In this document: positions 27,862 through 36,936 of the stretch, piece by piece
Position numbering within the stretch: the first letter of the stretch is position 1
Layout: every line of letters starts with the position of its first letter
NCBI RefSeq assembly: GCF_001306135.1
Contig: NZ_LGKP01000011.1
Location: 186,001-250,000 of the forward strand
Length of the DNA: 64,000 bases
Origin: Herpetosiphon geysericola
GTDB taxonomy: Bacteria; Chloroflexota; Chloroflexia; Chloroflexales; Herpetosiphonaceae
Reading direction: 5' to 3'
Notes under the pieces: generated by a model
The model's database searches: none
Seen by the model: only the letters and a program-made list of their open reading frames with translations
Told to the model about the DNA's origin: nothing
Made by a program: the position numbers and the translations under genes

Positions 27862-27886
27862 AACCAACCCTTCAAAACTGAATTAA

Positions 27887-27909
27887 GCAGAGCCATCGCT
27901 GACTCTGCT
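27887..27909 (-). other. Hairpin between btuF and btuC
   Basis: A perfect 7-bp stem (AGCAGAG/CTCTGCT) with a 9-base loop and no T run. Such intercistronic hairpins can stabilise the binding-protein part of ABC-transporter mRNA (inference). Confidence 0.4.
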
Positions 27910-27936
27910 GTGGTAACCAGCATTGCGAAAGAGGCG

Positions 27937-29016
27937 TTATTTGAACAATTCTGGATACAAGGCTTGGCTGATCGCTTCTAAGGCAGAGGCCAAACGTGGG
28001 CCTGGGCGCGAAAGAATATCACCATTCAACATAAAGACCTTGCCATCCCTGACAGCTTTGATTTCGCTCCAACCTGGGCGTTGGGCAAGCAGCTCAGCAG
28101 TGAATTTATCGCCGCGTGAGTCAGGCCCAATAATGACCGCTGGTTGGCGATTCAGCACTTCTTCGGCGCTAATTTCTGGATACTCTTCGCTGAGTTCAGC
28201 AAAAATATTGCTCCCGCCTGCAAGCTCAATCAGCTGGCCAATGAAGGTTTGCGGGCCAGCAGTCATCAACGGCTCATCGTACACTTCGTAGAACACGCTC
28301 AATTTATCGGTTGCGGCAAGCGTGCTGGTTTTCGTAGTTACTGCTTCAATTCGTGCTTGCATAGCAGCCACAACTTGAGCTGCTTCAGTAGGATGATTGG
28401 TTGCTTTACCAATCAGATTAATGTTTTCGTAGACTGCCTCAATGGTCTCAGCTTTAATTGCAATCACCGGAATATTGGCTTGGGCAAGGGCATCGATCAC
28501 TGTTTGTTGGCTTTCGTCGCCCGAAAATACCACATCGGGCTTGAGCGCTACAATCGTTTCGAGGCTGATCGATTTGGCCGAAAAGCCGCCAATTTGATCG
28601 ATGCTTTTGGCTGCTTCGGGATAGTTGCAATACTTTGTCACGCCAACCAAAGCATCACCCGCGCCAACCGCAAACAGGATTTCGGTGTTCGATGGCGCTA
28701 ACGAGATGATGCGGCTGGGCGCTGCTTGCAAGGTCACTTCACGGCCAAGGCTATCCTTGATCGTCAAGGGATAGCTGACGCTGCTAGTGCTGCTGACCAC
28801 AGCGGTTGGGCTGATCGTTGTAGTTGGAGTTAATGCGGCGGTTACGCTGACTGCCGTGGTGGTGGTTGGCGCTACGGCGGCACTAGCGGTTGTTGCAGTT
28901 GCTGGCACAGTTGTCGCTGGAATTTGGGTAAGGCTACTTTCGGCAGTGCCACAGGCCACAAGGCTGCTCAACAACAAGAAAACGCTCAAAAATCGGCTAA
29001 ATCGAACCTTGGTCAT
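27937..29016 (-). CDS. btuF: Corrinoid-binding lipoprotein BtuF-like
   Basis: 359 residues. A lipoprotein signal (about 1-22, lipobox LVAC) is followed by a Thr/Ala/Val-rich linker of about 65 residues. The helical-backbone metal-receptor domain has LGREVTLQAAPSRIISLAPSNTEILFAVGAGDALVGVTKYCNYP (only landmarks: SLAPSNTE and GVTKYCNYP), as in BtuF. It should hand corrinoid to BtuC outside the membrane. The linker is typical for surface lipoproteins in this group. Neighbours btuC and cbiB support a corrinoid over an iron-siderophore ligand. Confidence 0.88.
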   Translation of the reverse strand: MTKVRFSRFLSVFLLLSSLVACGTAESSLTQIPATTVPATATTASAAVAPTTTTAVSVTAALTPTTTISPTAVVSSTSSVSYPLTIKDSLGREVTLQAAPSRIISLAPSNTEILFAVGAGDALVGVTKYCNYPEAAKSIDQIGGFSAKSISLETIVALKPDVVFSGDESQQTVIDALAQANIPVIAIKAETIEAVYENINLIGKATNHPTEAAQVVAAMQARIEAVTTKTSTLAATDKLSVFYEVYDEPLMTAGPQTFIGQLIELAGGSNIFAELSEEYPEISAEEVLNRQPAVIIGPDSRGDKFTAELLAQRPGWSEIKAVRDGKVFMLNGDILSRPGPRLASALEAISQALYPELFK

Positions 29017-29114
29017 TTGAACCTCATTTTTATAAAGGATGAAGTATGAGGGATGAAGGATGAAATTATTACTTCTGCTCCTTCGTGCCCTTCGCGATCT
29101 TCGCGGTTATAGCT
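29017..29114. repeat. Mosaic repeats between cbiB and btuF
   Basis: 98 bases: GATGAAGTATGAGGGATGAAGGATG (split, about 29038-29062), then CTTCGTGCCCTTCGCGATCTTCGCGG words (about 29083-29107). The array continues into the 3' end of cbiB. Confidence 0.7.
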
Positions 29115-30053
29115 TTAATCACTAATTCTTAGTTTCAGCTCCCCAGTCCCTATGCTCTCTGTTCTCTGTTCTTTCATACTCCCAACAACTAAGCCTGCCA
29201 CAACCAGATAGATTACGCGGCGGGCTAGCTGGCGAGCAGTTTGCATCAGGGCTGGGTCGGGCTGGGTTGGGCCGTCGCCAAGCACATAATGCCCAATTTT
29301 GATCAGCTGGGTATCCAATGCCCCAGCCATGGCCGCCATTGGCCAACCAGCGTTTGGCGAAGCAGTTTTGCCATGATCGCGCCAAGCCACTTGCCATGTT
29401 TGTTGGCGTTGACCATGGGTAACCAACCAAAGCAGGCCTGCCGTCAAGCGCGCCGGAATCAGATTCAGTGCATCATCGCAACGGGCGGCAACTTTGCCGA
29501 GATATTCAAAGCGCTGATTGCGATAGCCCCACATCGCATCGAAGGTATTGCTCATGCGATAGGCCGCCAAGCCCGGCAAGCCTGCTGCCAAATACCAAAA
29601 CAAGGGCGCAATCACGCTATCTGAGAGATTTTCGGCCAGCGATTCAATTGCAGCGGCGGCAACCTCGCTTGAGCTTAGCTCCGCCGTATCGCGACTGACC
29701 AAATGCCAGCTTAATAAGCGCCGCGCTTCAGCCAAATCATCGGCTACCAATGCGGTTTGCACCTCGCCAACTGCCTGATCGAGCGCTCGATAGGCCAACA
29801 AACTTTGGGCAACCAAAGCTTGAGCCAATGGATGTTTGGGAATTCGGGCAGCCAAGCCTGCGCTCAAGCCCAAGCCCGCGCCGAGCCAGATTGCACCCCA
29901 AGCCAAACGCGCCGCATTGTTGTTTGGCGCGAAACGCTCACCCTGCTTGATCCATTTGCCCATCCAGACCACGGGATGGATGTGGTTGGGCAACTCTGGT
30001 AGCAGCGCATCGCAAGCCAAGGCGATTAAAGCACTTAATGCCCGTTTAGCCAT
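29115..30053 (-). CDS. cbiB: Adenosylcobinamide-phosphate synthase CbiB/CobD
   Basis: 312 residues. It is an integral membrane enzyme that attaches aminopropanol phosphate to adenosylcobyric acid. Family landmarks: ALIALACDALLPELPNHIHPVVWMG at the start (key part HPVVWMG), ESLAENLSDSVIAPLFWY and YRMSNTFDAMWGYRN. The ATG at 30053 overlaps the methyltransferase stop (ATGGCTAA) and places the conserved start at residue 1; the longer ORF is less likely. The last 20 or so residues (MKEQRTESIGTGELK and on) are encoded by AGAACAGAGAGCATAG-type repeat, so the C-terminus looks acquired. Confidence 0.9.
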   Translation of the reverse strand: MAKRALSALIALACDALLPELPNHIHPVVWMGKWIKQGERFAPNNNAARLAWGAIWLGAGLGLSAGLAARIPKHPLAQALVAQSLLAYRALDQAVGEVQTALVADDLAEARRLLSWHLVSRDTAELSSSEVAAAAIESLAENLSDSVIAPLFWYLAAGLPGLAAYRMSNTFDAMWGYRNQRFEYLGKVAARCDDALNLIPARLTAGLLWLVTHGQRQQTWQVAWRDHGKTASPNAGWPMAAMAGALDTQLIKIGHYVLGDGPTQPDPALMQTARQLARRVIYLVVAGLVVGSMKEQRTESIGTGELKLRISD

Positions 30054-30810
30054 TGTTTGCTCGCTGGGCGAAAATAAACAGGCCATTGCTGCCATCGCCA
30101 TACGCTCGATTTTGGTCTAAGCGATGCCACGCGCTGACCAAACGCAAGCCAGCATTGCCAAGCAAGCGCTGCAATTCAGGCAAATAATAATGGCGACGGG
30201 TCAATTCGTAGCTCGTGCGCTGGCCTGCATTCAGCATCGTCAAACGATCGGTGCAGGTCATGGCGCTGCGATTAGGAATCACTTCGTATAACTCCAAGCC
30301 TTGTTCAGTTTCAGCCCAGCGTTGGCTAGCTTCAGGCAGCGCAAACGGCCAATCGTTGATGCCGAAAATCAGCCAGCCGTTTGGTTGCAGCAAATTGGCT
30401 AAATGCTGCAAGCTTTGGGCATCGGCGGCCTCGCTGGGGTAGCCACAACAGCTACGGTCGTACAACGAAAAAATCGCATCAAACGGCTGATCGTTAATTT
30501 CGATAAAATCTTGTTGGCGAAATTGGCAGGTTTGGCCGCGTTGCAGAGCAAAGGCTTGGGCCGCTTGCAGCAATTCTGGCGCAATGTCGATGCTCACAAC
30601 ATGCTCAAAGCCCCGTTCTGCCAAGGCCACGCTATGCCGACCCCAGCCGCAACCAATTTCCAAAATGCTGGCGTTTGGCTCAAGCCCAATTTGGCCGAGC
30701 ACAAAATCGAGATCGTACTGGGCGGCAGCATAATCTGCTTGTTGACGTTCGGAGCTGAGCGTGGCAAATTGGCGCGGCGCAAAATAGCGATACCAATCGT
30801 TGTTGTTCAT
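30046..30810 (-). CDS. Class I SAM-dependent methyltransferase in the cobalamin operon
   Basis: 254 residues. Rossmann methyltransferase with motif I LEIGCGWGRHS, an acidic strand-2 end VSIDIAPELL and a post-motif region DAIFSLYDRSC. The ATG overlaps the cobN stop as ATGA, and the end overlaps cbiB, so it is translated within the cob operon. It does not resemble the corrin-ring methylases (CobA, CbiF, CbiH and others), which have a different fold. A small-molecule or corrinoid-related substrate is possible but not shown. Confidence 0.8.
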   Translation of the reverse strand: MNNNDWYRYFAPRQFATLSSERQQADYAAAQYDLDFVLGQIGLEPNASILEIGCGWGRHSVALAERGFEHVVSIDIAPELLQAAQAFALQRGQTCQFRQQDFIEINDQPFDAIFSLYDRSCCGYPSEAADAQSLQHLANLLQPNGWLIFGINDWPFALPEASQRWAETEQGLELYEVIPNRSAMTCTDRLTMLNAGQRTSYELTRRHYYLPELQRLLGNAGLRLVSAWHRLDQNRAYGDGSNGLFIFAQRANNG

Positions 30811-33800
30811 AGCTGACCTCGTTGTTGTAAATTGCTCAAACCCAACGATTGGGCAGCTTTGAGCAGATCGATATCGTGTTGTTCAGGGTCGTGCCATAAA
30901 TCGCGATCGATCGCTTCGAGCAGGCGTTCAGCAATCGCTTGCCAAGCCCAAGGGTTGCTATCGGCAAAAAATTGCTGCATCTCCTCATCGCGCAAATAGT
31001 GCTCAGCAATCGAGTGATACATCCAATCATCAACAACTTGGGCGGTAGCATCGTAACCAAAGAGATAATCGACGGTGGCGGCTAGCTCCAACGCGCCTTT
31101 GTAGCCATGGCGGCGCATGCTTTCGATCCATTTGGGATTGACCACCCGACTGCGAAATACCCGCCGCGCTTCTTCGCGCAGATCGCGGGTTTGCGGGCGT
31201 TGCGGGTTGCTTGAATCGCCAAAGTAGCGGCGTGGGTTGCGTCCAGTCAAAGCGCGAATCGTAGCGATCATGCCGCCGTGATATTGCATGTAGTCGTCGC
31301 TATCAAAAATATCGTGTTCGCGATTATCTTGGTTTTTGGTAGCAATTTGAACTTCACTCAAGGCTGTGCCAAAGGCATTGGCGGCCTCAATCCCATATTC
31401 ATCGCTGGTGTAGGCATAGCCGCCCCAAGCGATGTAGGCTCGGGCAAAATCTGCGTCATCTTGCCAATTTTGGCTATCAATCAAAGGCAAAATGCCTGCG
31501 CCATAACTACCTGGCTTGCAGCCCCAAACCCGATAACGCGCTTGTTGTTGGGCAATTTCAGGCGCTAGCCCAATTTTGATCAGCTGTTCGGTGGCGGCAA
31601 AGGCTTGTTGCCGAGCAAAATTTTGATCAAGTGGTTCGTCAAGTTCAATCACGGTTTGGGCAGCTTGATCCAGCAAACTAACCAAATGCGGGAAGGCATC
31701 GCGAAAGAAGCCGCTAATTCGACACACCACATTAATCCGTGGGCGGCCAAGTTCGGCCAACGGAATCACTGCAACGCCCGTGATGCGGCGATTTTCTGCC
31801 TGCCAGACTGGCCGCACGCCCAACAAGGCCAGCACTTGAGCAATATCATCGCCATACGTGCGCATCGCGCTAGTGCCCCAAATGCTGATGCCAACGCTGC
31901 GTGGGTAGCTACCCTCTTCACGTTGATAGCGCCGAATCAGATCATCGGCCAAGTGTTGGCCAACTTGCCACGCCGCCGCGCTGGGCAACGAGCGCGGATC
32001 AACCGCATAAAAATTACGGCCCGTCGGCAATACATGGGCCATTCCGCGCGTTGGTGCGCCGCTTGGCCCTGCTGGAATGTAGCCGCCATTTAATGCATGC
32101 AGCAAACTGGCAATTTCGGCGCGCGCACTTTCGTGCAAATTGGGAATTAATTGGGTGGCGATAAATTCCAATGGCGCGACCAGCGTTTGATCCCACGCTG
32201 ATGCACTTGGCAACAAGCTCGTTTGCAAGACGGCTAGAATGGCATCAATCTGCCAGTTTTGGTGTTCTAAATTTTGCAAGATTGTTTTGCAATGCTGTTC
32301 GAGCCATGCCGCCACATCGCCGTTGCTGTAGAGGGTTTGTTCGCCTAATTGCAACGGCTGAGCTAAGCGTTCGCCCAAATTGGCTTGCAAAGTATTCCAA
32401 TCCAAGCCATAGAGCTTGCCAACCGCCACGGGTAAACTTGGCACCTCAAGATTGGGCAATTTGGTCAGGTGAAAGAGCAATTCTGGCAGTTGGTCGCCCT
32501 CGGCCAGAGTGCCTAAAATATGCAAGCCATCGCGAATTTGTGCTCCGGTCAGCTCGCACAAATAGCCTTCAATATCTTCGAGCAAGTGAGCAACTTGGCG
32601 ACCTTCCATCTCTGCAAAGGCGGTTGGTGTGCCATCGTCAAGGAACGAGCCATCCCAATCGTGGGTGTGGTCGCCGTGATTGGCCTTGAGAATAAATTGC
32701 AAATCATCACTAAGATTGCTAGTTTGCAGCAGGTTCCAAATTTGGCGCTGCAACAAGGGCAATTTATTGGGGTCGAGTTGCTCAACTTGATAATATTCAT
32801 TGACCAACTGCGCCAATTCGGCCAACTGGCCATAGGCTCCCGCGCTGGTCATCGGTGGAGTCATATGGTCGATAATTACGGCGTGGCTGCGGCGTTTGGC
32901 CTGATTGCCCTCGCCTGGATCGTTGATAATAAACGGATAAATCACTGGCAAATCAGCAATTAATGCATCGGGGAAGCACTCGCGACTAAGGCCAACGCTC
33001 TTGCCCGGTAGCCATTCGAGCGTGCCGTGTTTGCCCATATGCACCAAGGCATCGGCCTGCCAACCATCGCGCAGCCAGCGGTAGAGCGCATAATAGCTGT
33101 GCGGCGGCGGCAAATCGGGCATGTGGTAAATTGCGTTGGGGTCCATGCCATAGCCACGCGGCGGCTGCAAAGCCACAAACACATTGCCAAACTCTAAGCC
33201 CGCCAAAGCTAAACCATGCTCGCTCAAATAGGCTGTGCCTGGCGCTTCGCCCCATTGTTTGATCATGCTGGCTTGTAAATTGGCGGGCAATTCTGCAAAC
33301 CATTGTTGATATTGATCGACTGGCACATGCACCGCTTGATTTAATTGCTGCTCGGTCAGCCAAGTTTCATCATACGAACAGCGATCGATCAAATCAAGCA
33401 ACAATTGGTCGCTGCTTGCTGGCAAATTGCCAACCTGATAGCCCTCTGCTTGCATGGCGTGGAGCAAGGTCAATAATGAGGCTGGGGCATCCAAGCCAAC
33501 CGCGTTGCCAACTCGCGAGGCCTTGGCGCTGCTGTTGGTAAACACAAAAGCGATCCGTTTTTCGGCATTTGGTTTGTGGCGCAAATTGACTAAGCGCCGC
33601 GTAATCCCCACCACCCGCTCAACCCGTTCGTGATCTGGCACGTAGCGCACAATACCAGAATTGGGGTCTTGCTCCTTGAACGAGATTGGCACGGTGATAA
33701 TCCGGCCATCAAATTCAGGAATCGCCACATTAATTGCCGTATCCAACGAGCTTAATCCACGGCCTGCTCGTTGCCATTGCTCACGCGAGCGGCCACTAGC

Positions 33801-35114
33801 AATCGCTTGGATAATTGGCACATTCAGCTGTTGCAGCATATCGATTTCCCAGCCTGCGAGGGTTGGGCCTTCGGTATTGACATTGCCCAAAGCAAACGAC
33901 AAACTGCAAATCAAGGCATCGATCGGCCCTTCAGCTTGCAAACACTCTAAGGCAGCGGGCAGATTGTTGGTTCCGCCTTCCTTGAGCGAGTGGCTATAAA
34001 CCGCCCGTGGTTGCATGCCCTGGGCATCGATTGCCTGACAAATTGCATCAACAAACTCGGTATTGCCGCTGAGCATATGCGCTCGATAGAACAGCACGCC
34101 CACAGTTGGCTTGGTGGGCTGAACACTGGTGTGGCATTGCGAGCCAGTGCAGCCTTCGCAGCGATTGAGCGCTGGCGTGTAGCTGCCATGACGTGGTAAC
34201 TCTCGCGGCGCGTCGTAGCCCCAACCTGTCAGCAATAAGTGGTCGCTCAAGCAAGCCAAAGCATTGACCACATTGTCCAAGCCGCCTTGCATAAAATAGC
34301 TGCTGATCAGGTGCGCCAGCGGCACGCCAACATTTGAAAGTGCCATCAACTCTGGGTCAAGCGCCTCGAACCCAGGCAAATACAGCACAAAACCATTGGT
34401 TTGTTGTGTCCATTGTTGCAAGCGCTCGATGCCATGCTCAAAGCCACGGCTCCCAGAAATTAAGCGCACAACCACAATTTCTGCCTGTGGTAACAACCGA
34501 TCAAGCAAACTATCAAGCGCGTTTTGATCTTCGGCCTCGCCCACGTTGGCGGTTTGGAGGCTAGTAAAATCGCTTGGCAATTGGCGACGTGCCTGCTCAA
34601 TCAGCAGAATATCGGTATCAGCTTGAGTCAAAAATACGATGCCATTGCCAAGGCTGGGCTGGCTGGCTGGCAAGGCTGGCACTTGGCTGATTGCGGCTGG
34701 TGCTTGGCCATCCCATTTGAAGCCATTAAAAACATGCGGCTTGAGCTTGGCTGGCGCAGGCAGTACTTGATCGGCCTGAATCATGGCTTCGATGTAGTCG
34801 TAGAGCGCCACAACCAACTCTGGCTGGTTAAGCGAATGAAACCAAATCGGCTGGCCATCGAACATCAACATTGCCACGTTGGCCAATGGGCATGGCCCCA
34901 AACAGCCACCCATATTCAGGTGCACAAGGTTACGTAGTTTGCGGCTTTCCCATTCGTGCTGATGAATTTCGGGCCAAACCGGGGCAAAGCCACGTTCGGT
35001 AATCCCGCAGCAGCAGCCATGAGCGCAGATAAACAACATGCCGCGTTTATAGCCAGCGTTGACCATGCGCCCATCGATGCGCTCGACCATATTGCGTTGC
35101 AAACGTTCAGTCAT
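30807..35114 (-). CDS. cobN: Cobaltochelatase subunit CobN with N-terminal ferredoxin-like domain
   Basis: 1435 residues, longer than typical CobN. Residues about 25-110 form a thioredoxin-like [2Fe-2S] ferredoxin domain: Cys30, Cys34-36, Cys71 and Cys75 (FICAHGCCCG and GGCLGPCPL). The rest, from about 330 on, is the CobN/BchH chelatase body, with landmarks KHGTLEWLPGKSVGLS, NDPGEGNQAKRRSHA, PTGRNFYAVDPRSLPS and RVNVV-type segments. It inserts cobalt into hydrogenobyrinate diamide with ATPase partners (CobS/CobT or ChlI/D type), none of which is in the window. Its ATG overlaps the cobO TAA by one base. Confidence 0.93.
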   Translation of the reverse strand: MTERLQRNMVERIDGRMVNAGYKRGMLFICAHGCCCGITERGFAPVWPEIHQHEWESRKLRNLVHLNMGGCLGPCPLANVAMLMFDGQPIWFHSLNQPELVVALYDYIEAMIQADQVLPAPAKLKPHVFNGFKWDGQAPAAISQVPALPASQPSLGNGIVFLTQADTDILLIEQARRQLPSDFTSLQTANVGEAEDQNALDSLLDRLLPQAEIVVVRLISGSRGFEHGIERLQQWTQQTNGFVLYLPGFEALDPELMALSNVGVPLAHLISSYFMQGGLDNVVNALACLSDHLLLTGWGYDAPRELPRHGSYTPALNRCEGCTGSQCHTSVQPTKPTVGVLFYRAHMLSGNTEFVDAICQAIDAQGMQPRAVYSHSLKEGGTNNLPAALECLQAEGPIDALICSLSFALGNVNTEGPTLAGWEIDMLQQLNVPIIQAIASGRSREQWQRAGRGLSSLDTAINVAIPEFDGRIITVPISFKEQDPNSGIVRYVPDHERVERVVGITRRLVNLRHKPNAEKRIAFVFTNSSAKASRVGNAVGLDAPASLLTLLHAMQAEGYQVGNLPASSDQLLLDLIDRCSYDETWLTEQQLNQAVHVPVDQYQQWFAELPANLQASMIKQWGEAPGTAYLSEHGLALAGLEFGNVFVALQPPRGYGMDPNAIYHMPDLPPPHSYYALYRWLRDGWQADALVHMGKHGTLEWLPGKSVGLSRECFPDALIADLPVIYPFIINDPGEGNQAKRRSHAVIIDHMTPPMTSAGAYGQLAELAQLVNEYYQVEQLDPNKLPLLQRQIWNLLQTSNLSDDLQFILKANHGDHTHDWDGSFLDDGTPTAFAEMEGRQVAHLLEDIEGYLCELTGAQIRDGLHILGTLAEGDQLPELLFHLTKLPNLEVPSLPVAVGKLYGLDWNTLQANLGERLAQPLQLGEQTLYSNGDVAAWLEQHCKTILQNLEHQNWQIDAILAVLQTSLLPSASAWDQTLVAPLEFIATQLIPNLHESARAEIASLLHALNGGYIPAGPSGAPTRGMAHVLPTGRNFYAVDPRSLPSAAAWQVGQHLADDLIRRYQREEGSYPRSVGISIWGTSAMRTYGDDIAQVLALLGVRPVWQAENRRITGVAVIPLAELGRPRINVVCRISGFFRDAFPHLVSLLDQAAQTVIELDEPLDQNFARQQAFAATEQLIKIGLAPEIAQQQARYRVWGCKPGSYGAGILPLIDSQNWQDDADFARAYIAWGGYAYTSDEYGIEAANAFGTALSEVQIATKNQDNREHDIFDSDDYMQYHGGMIATIRALTGRNPRRYFGDSSNPQRPQTRDLREEARRVFRSRVVNPKWIESMRRHGYKGALELAATVDYLFGYDATAQVVDDWMYHSIAEHYLRDEEMQQFFADSNPWAWQAIAERLLEAIDRDLWHDPEQHDIDLLKAAQSLGLSNLQQRGQL

Positions 35115-36145
35115 TAGAAGTCAATCCCGATCTGGGCACGAATGCCTTGGGTTGTAAACGGATGTTTGATCTCGCGCATCTCGGTCACGAGGTCGGCGTG
35201 CTCAATCAGGGCGGCTGGGGCATCGCGGCCCGTAATAATCACATGCAGCAATTCGGGCTTGTTGGCCGCCAACCAAGCCACAACCTCGTTGACATCAAGC
35301 CAACCAAAGGCCAACACATAGGTAAATTCATCGAGAATGACGATCTGATATTGATTCGAGCTAATCGCAGTTTTGGCCAGTTCCCAGCCATGCAAGGCTT
35401 TGGCTTTGGTCGTATCAAGATCTTTCGATGTCCAAGTAAAGCCATCGCCAGTGCCACCAAACTCAATCTCCATCTTGGCGGCTGCCCGCGATTCGCCAAA
35501 CTTGGCATTTTCGTGTTTGAGAAATTGAATCACGCGCACCTTGAGATCGCGACCCCACGCGCGGGTCATCACGCCCAAAGCAGCCGAGGTTTTGCCCTTG
35601 CCATTGCCTGTATTGACAATCACCAAGCCTTTTTTGCCCTTGCGCAATTTGCGCACTTGCTCGCGATAGCGCTGTTTTTCCTCGGTCGAATGCAGTTGGG
35701 TGCCAGCAACAACGATTGGCTCCAATTGCTCAACTGCATCATCGTGTTGCAATTCAATTGGATTAAATTCTTGATCGCCACGCACTGCCGGAGCGTATTT
35801 TGGCTCTTGGCCCGCTGGATACAGCCGATGAAATATCGCTGCTTCAACTGGCTCGCCATTGATCAGATGCTCTTGAACGATTTGTTCAACTAATTCTTCA
35901 TCAAGCTGGTGATACCAAATGCCTTCGGGATAGACCACCGCAATCGGGCCGCGCTGGCAGACGCCCAAACAGCTGACGGTCGAGCATTTAACCCGTTCAG
36001 GATTGCGCAATTTGCGCCGATCGCCGAGTTGTTCAAGCGTGTGTTGGGCCAACGCCGCGCCATCAGCATCGCCGTTGCATTGATCACCAGTGCAAATAAA
36101 TAAATGGCGGCCATAGGCACGCATTGTCAGTGGGGAATCGCTCAT
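35114..36145 (-). CDS. cobO: Corrinoid adenosyltransferase CobO with N-terminal ferredoxin-like domain
   Basis: 343 residues, about 150 more than usual CobO/BtuR. Residues 10-105 are a thioredoxin-like [2Fe-2S] ferredoxin domain with Cys18, Cys23, Cys54, Cys59 and Cys63 (FICTGDQC and [10 protein letters not shown]). A linker follows, then CobO proper with P-loop GNGKGKTS (180-187), [27 protein letters not shown] and the C-terminal EMREIKHPF. It adenosylates Co(I) corrinoids with ATP. The ATG at 36145 (GGAG in front) is chosen because the upstream frame reads through the terminator hairpin. It is first in the operon, behind the riboswitch. Confidence 0.93.
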   Translation of the reverse strand: MSDSPLTMRAYGRHLFICTGDQCNGDADGAALAQHTLEQLGDRRKLRNPERVKCSTVSCLGVCQRGPIAVVYPEGIWYHQLDEELVEQIVQEHLINGEPVEAAIFHRLYPAGQEPKYAPAVRGDQEFNPIELQHDDAVEQLEPIVVAGTQLHSTEEKQRYREQVRKLRKGKKGLVIVNTGNGKGKTSAALGVMTRAWGRDLKVRVIQFLKHENAKFGESRAAAKMEIEFGGTGDGFTWTSKDLDTTKAKALHGWELAKTAISSNQYQIVILDEFTYVLAFGWLDVNEVVAWLAANKPELLHVIITGRDAPAALIEHADLVTEMREIKHPFTTQGIRAQIGIDF

Positions 36146-36186
36146 GCTGGCTCCGTTGGACGACACACCAGCATGCAAACAGCCAA

Positions 36187-36217
36187 GAAAAAACCTCTTC
36201 GGCTCATGCCAAAGAGG
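36187..36217 (-). terminator. Riboswitch-controlled terminator before cobO
   Basis: On the minus strand, CCTCTTTGGC-ATGA-GCCGAAGAGG is a 10-bp stem with one G-U pair, followed by six T. It lies between the B12 riboswitch and the cobO start, so ligand binding probably stops transcription here. Confidence 0.85.
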
Positions 36218-36295
36218 AAAAGAGGCGCTAAACCCAGCAGGGTCTAGCAACTCCTTCCCTGATCCGCGAGGGAAATGTTGGAGTGTCGATGAGTT

Positions 36296-36405
36296 CGTGG
36301 CGGGTTATCGGGCTTGAAGCAAAGCTTCCTACCGTTGCGGGACAGCGCCAGACTTAGACTGGCTTCCCCCATTGCGCGTGTGTCATCCGGGACAGCAACG
36401 CACCA
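36296..36405 (-). promoter_or_regulatory. Adenosylcobalamin riboswitch
   Basis: The minus strand shows the conserved core in order: GGTGCG, GGGGGAAGCCAG, the strongly conserved CTGTCCCGCAACGGT and the B12 box AAGCCCGATAACCCGCC. It precedes an intrinsic terminator and cobO, matching transcriptional control of B12 genes. Confidence 0.93.
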
Positions 36406-36439
36406 CAAACAAACTTGTAAATTGCAGTCGTGATTATAC

Positions 36440-36936
36440 GGGCAACCCCTAGTTAAAGTCAAAAGGCCAATGAAAGGATGAAGGATGAAGGATGAGGGAT
36501 GAAAGGCCAAGTCAGAAGTCAGAAGGCAGAAATCAAAAGTCAAAATGCAGCGGCACAGAGAACTTTGGCTATGGGCTGTTGGCTTTGGGCTAGCAAGAAG
36601 ATAATCATAAAAATCTGTGGAATCTGTGGCTAAAAACGTTCTTCGTGTGCTTCGTGGATCAATTGCTTAACGCAGAGGAGCAGAGAAAAAGAAAGTATGC
36701 GGGATGAAAGCAAAAGTCAAAAGTCAAAAGTCAGAAAGCAAAAATATTTAATGCAGCGGCGCAGAGCGATGAAAGGATGAAGGATGAAAATGTTAACCGC
36801 GAAGAGCGCGAAGGACACGAAGTTACATTGGATGAATGTCTGAATTGCGTTCAAATCCTATAGAATTCAGAACCCAGCATTCGTGCGCTTCGTGTCCTTC
36901 GTGGTTACAAATAACTAATCGACTGACCCCTCGTTC
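36440..36936. repeat. Mosaic repeats upstream of the cobalamin operon
   Basis: About 500 bases with no gene. Words include AAAGGATGAAGGATGAAGG (about 36472-36503), GTCAGAAGTCAGAAGGCAG (about 36510-36532), GCAGCGGCGCAGAG (about 36546, 36752), AATCTGTGGAATCTGTGGC (about 36612-36630), CTTCGTGTGCTTCGTGG (about 36641-36657) and AAAGTCAAAAGTCAAAAGTC (about 36714-36733). A promoter for the riboswitch transcript should be near 36410-36450. Confidence 0.7.

Noticed and set aside
35147-35893. 248-aa plus-strand ORF opposite cobO
   Set aside because: Antisense shadow of the CobO and ferredoxin coding sequence; no start signal.
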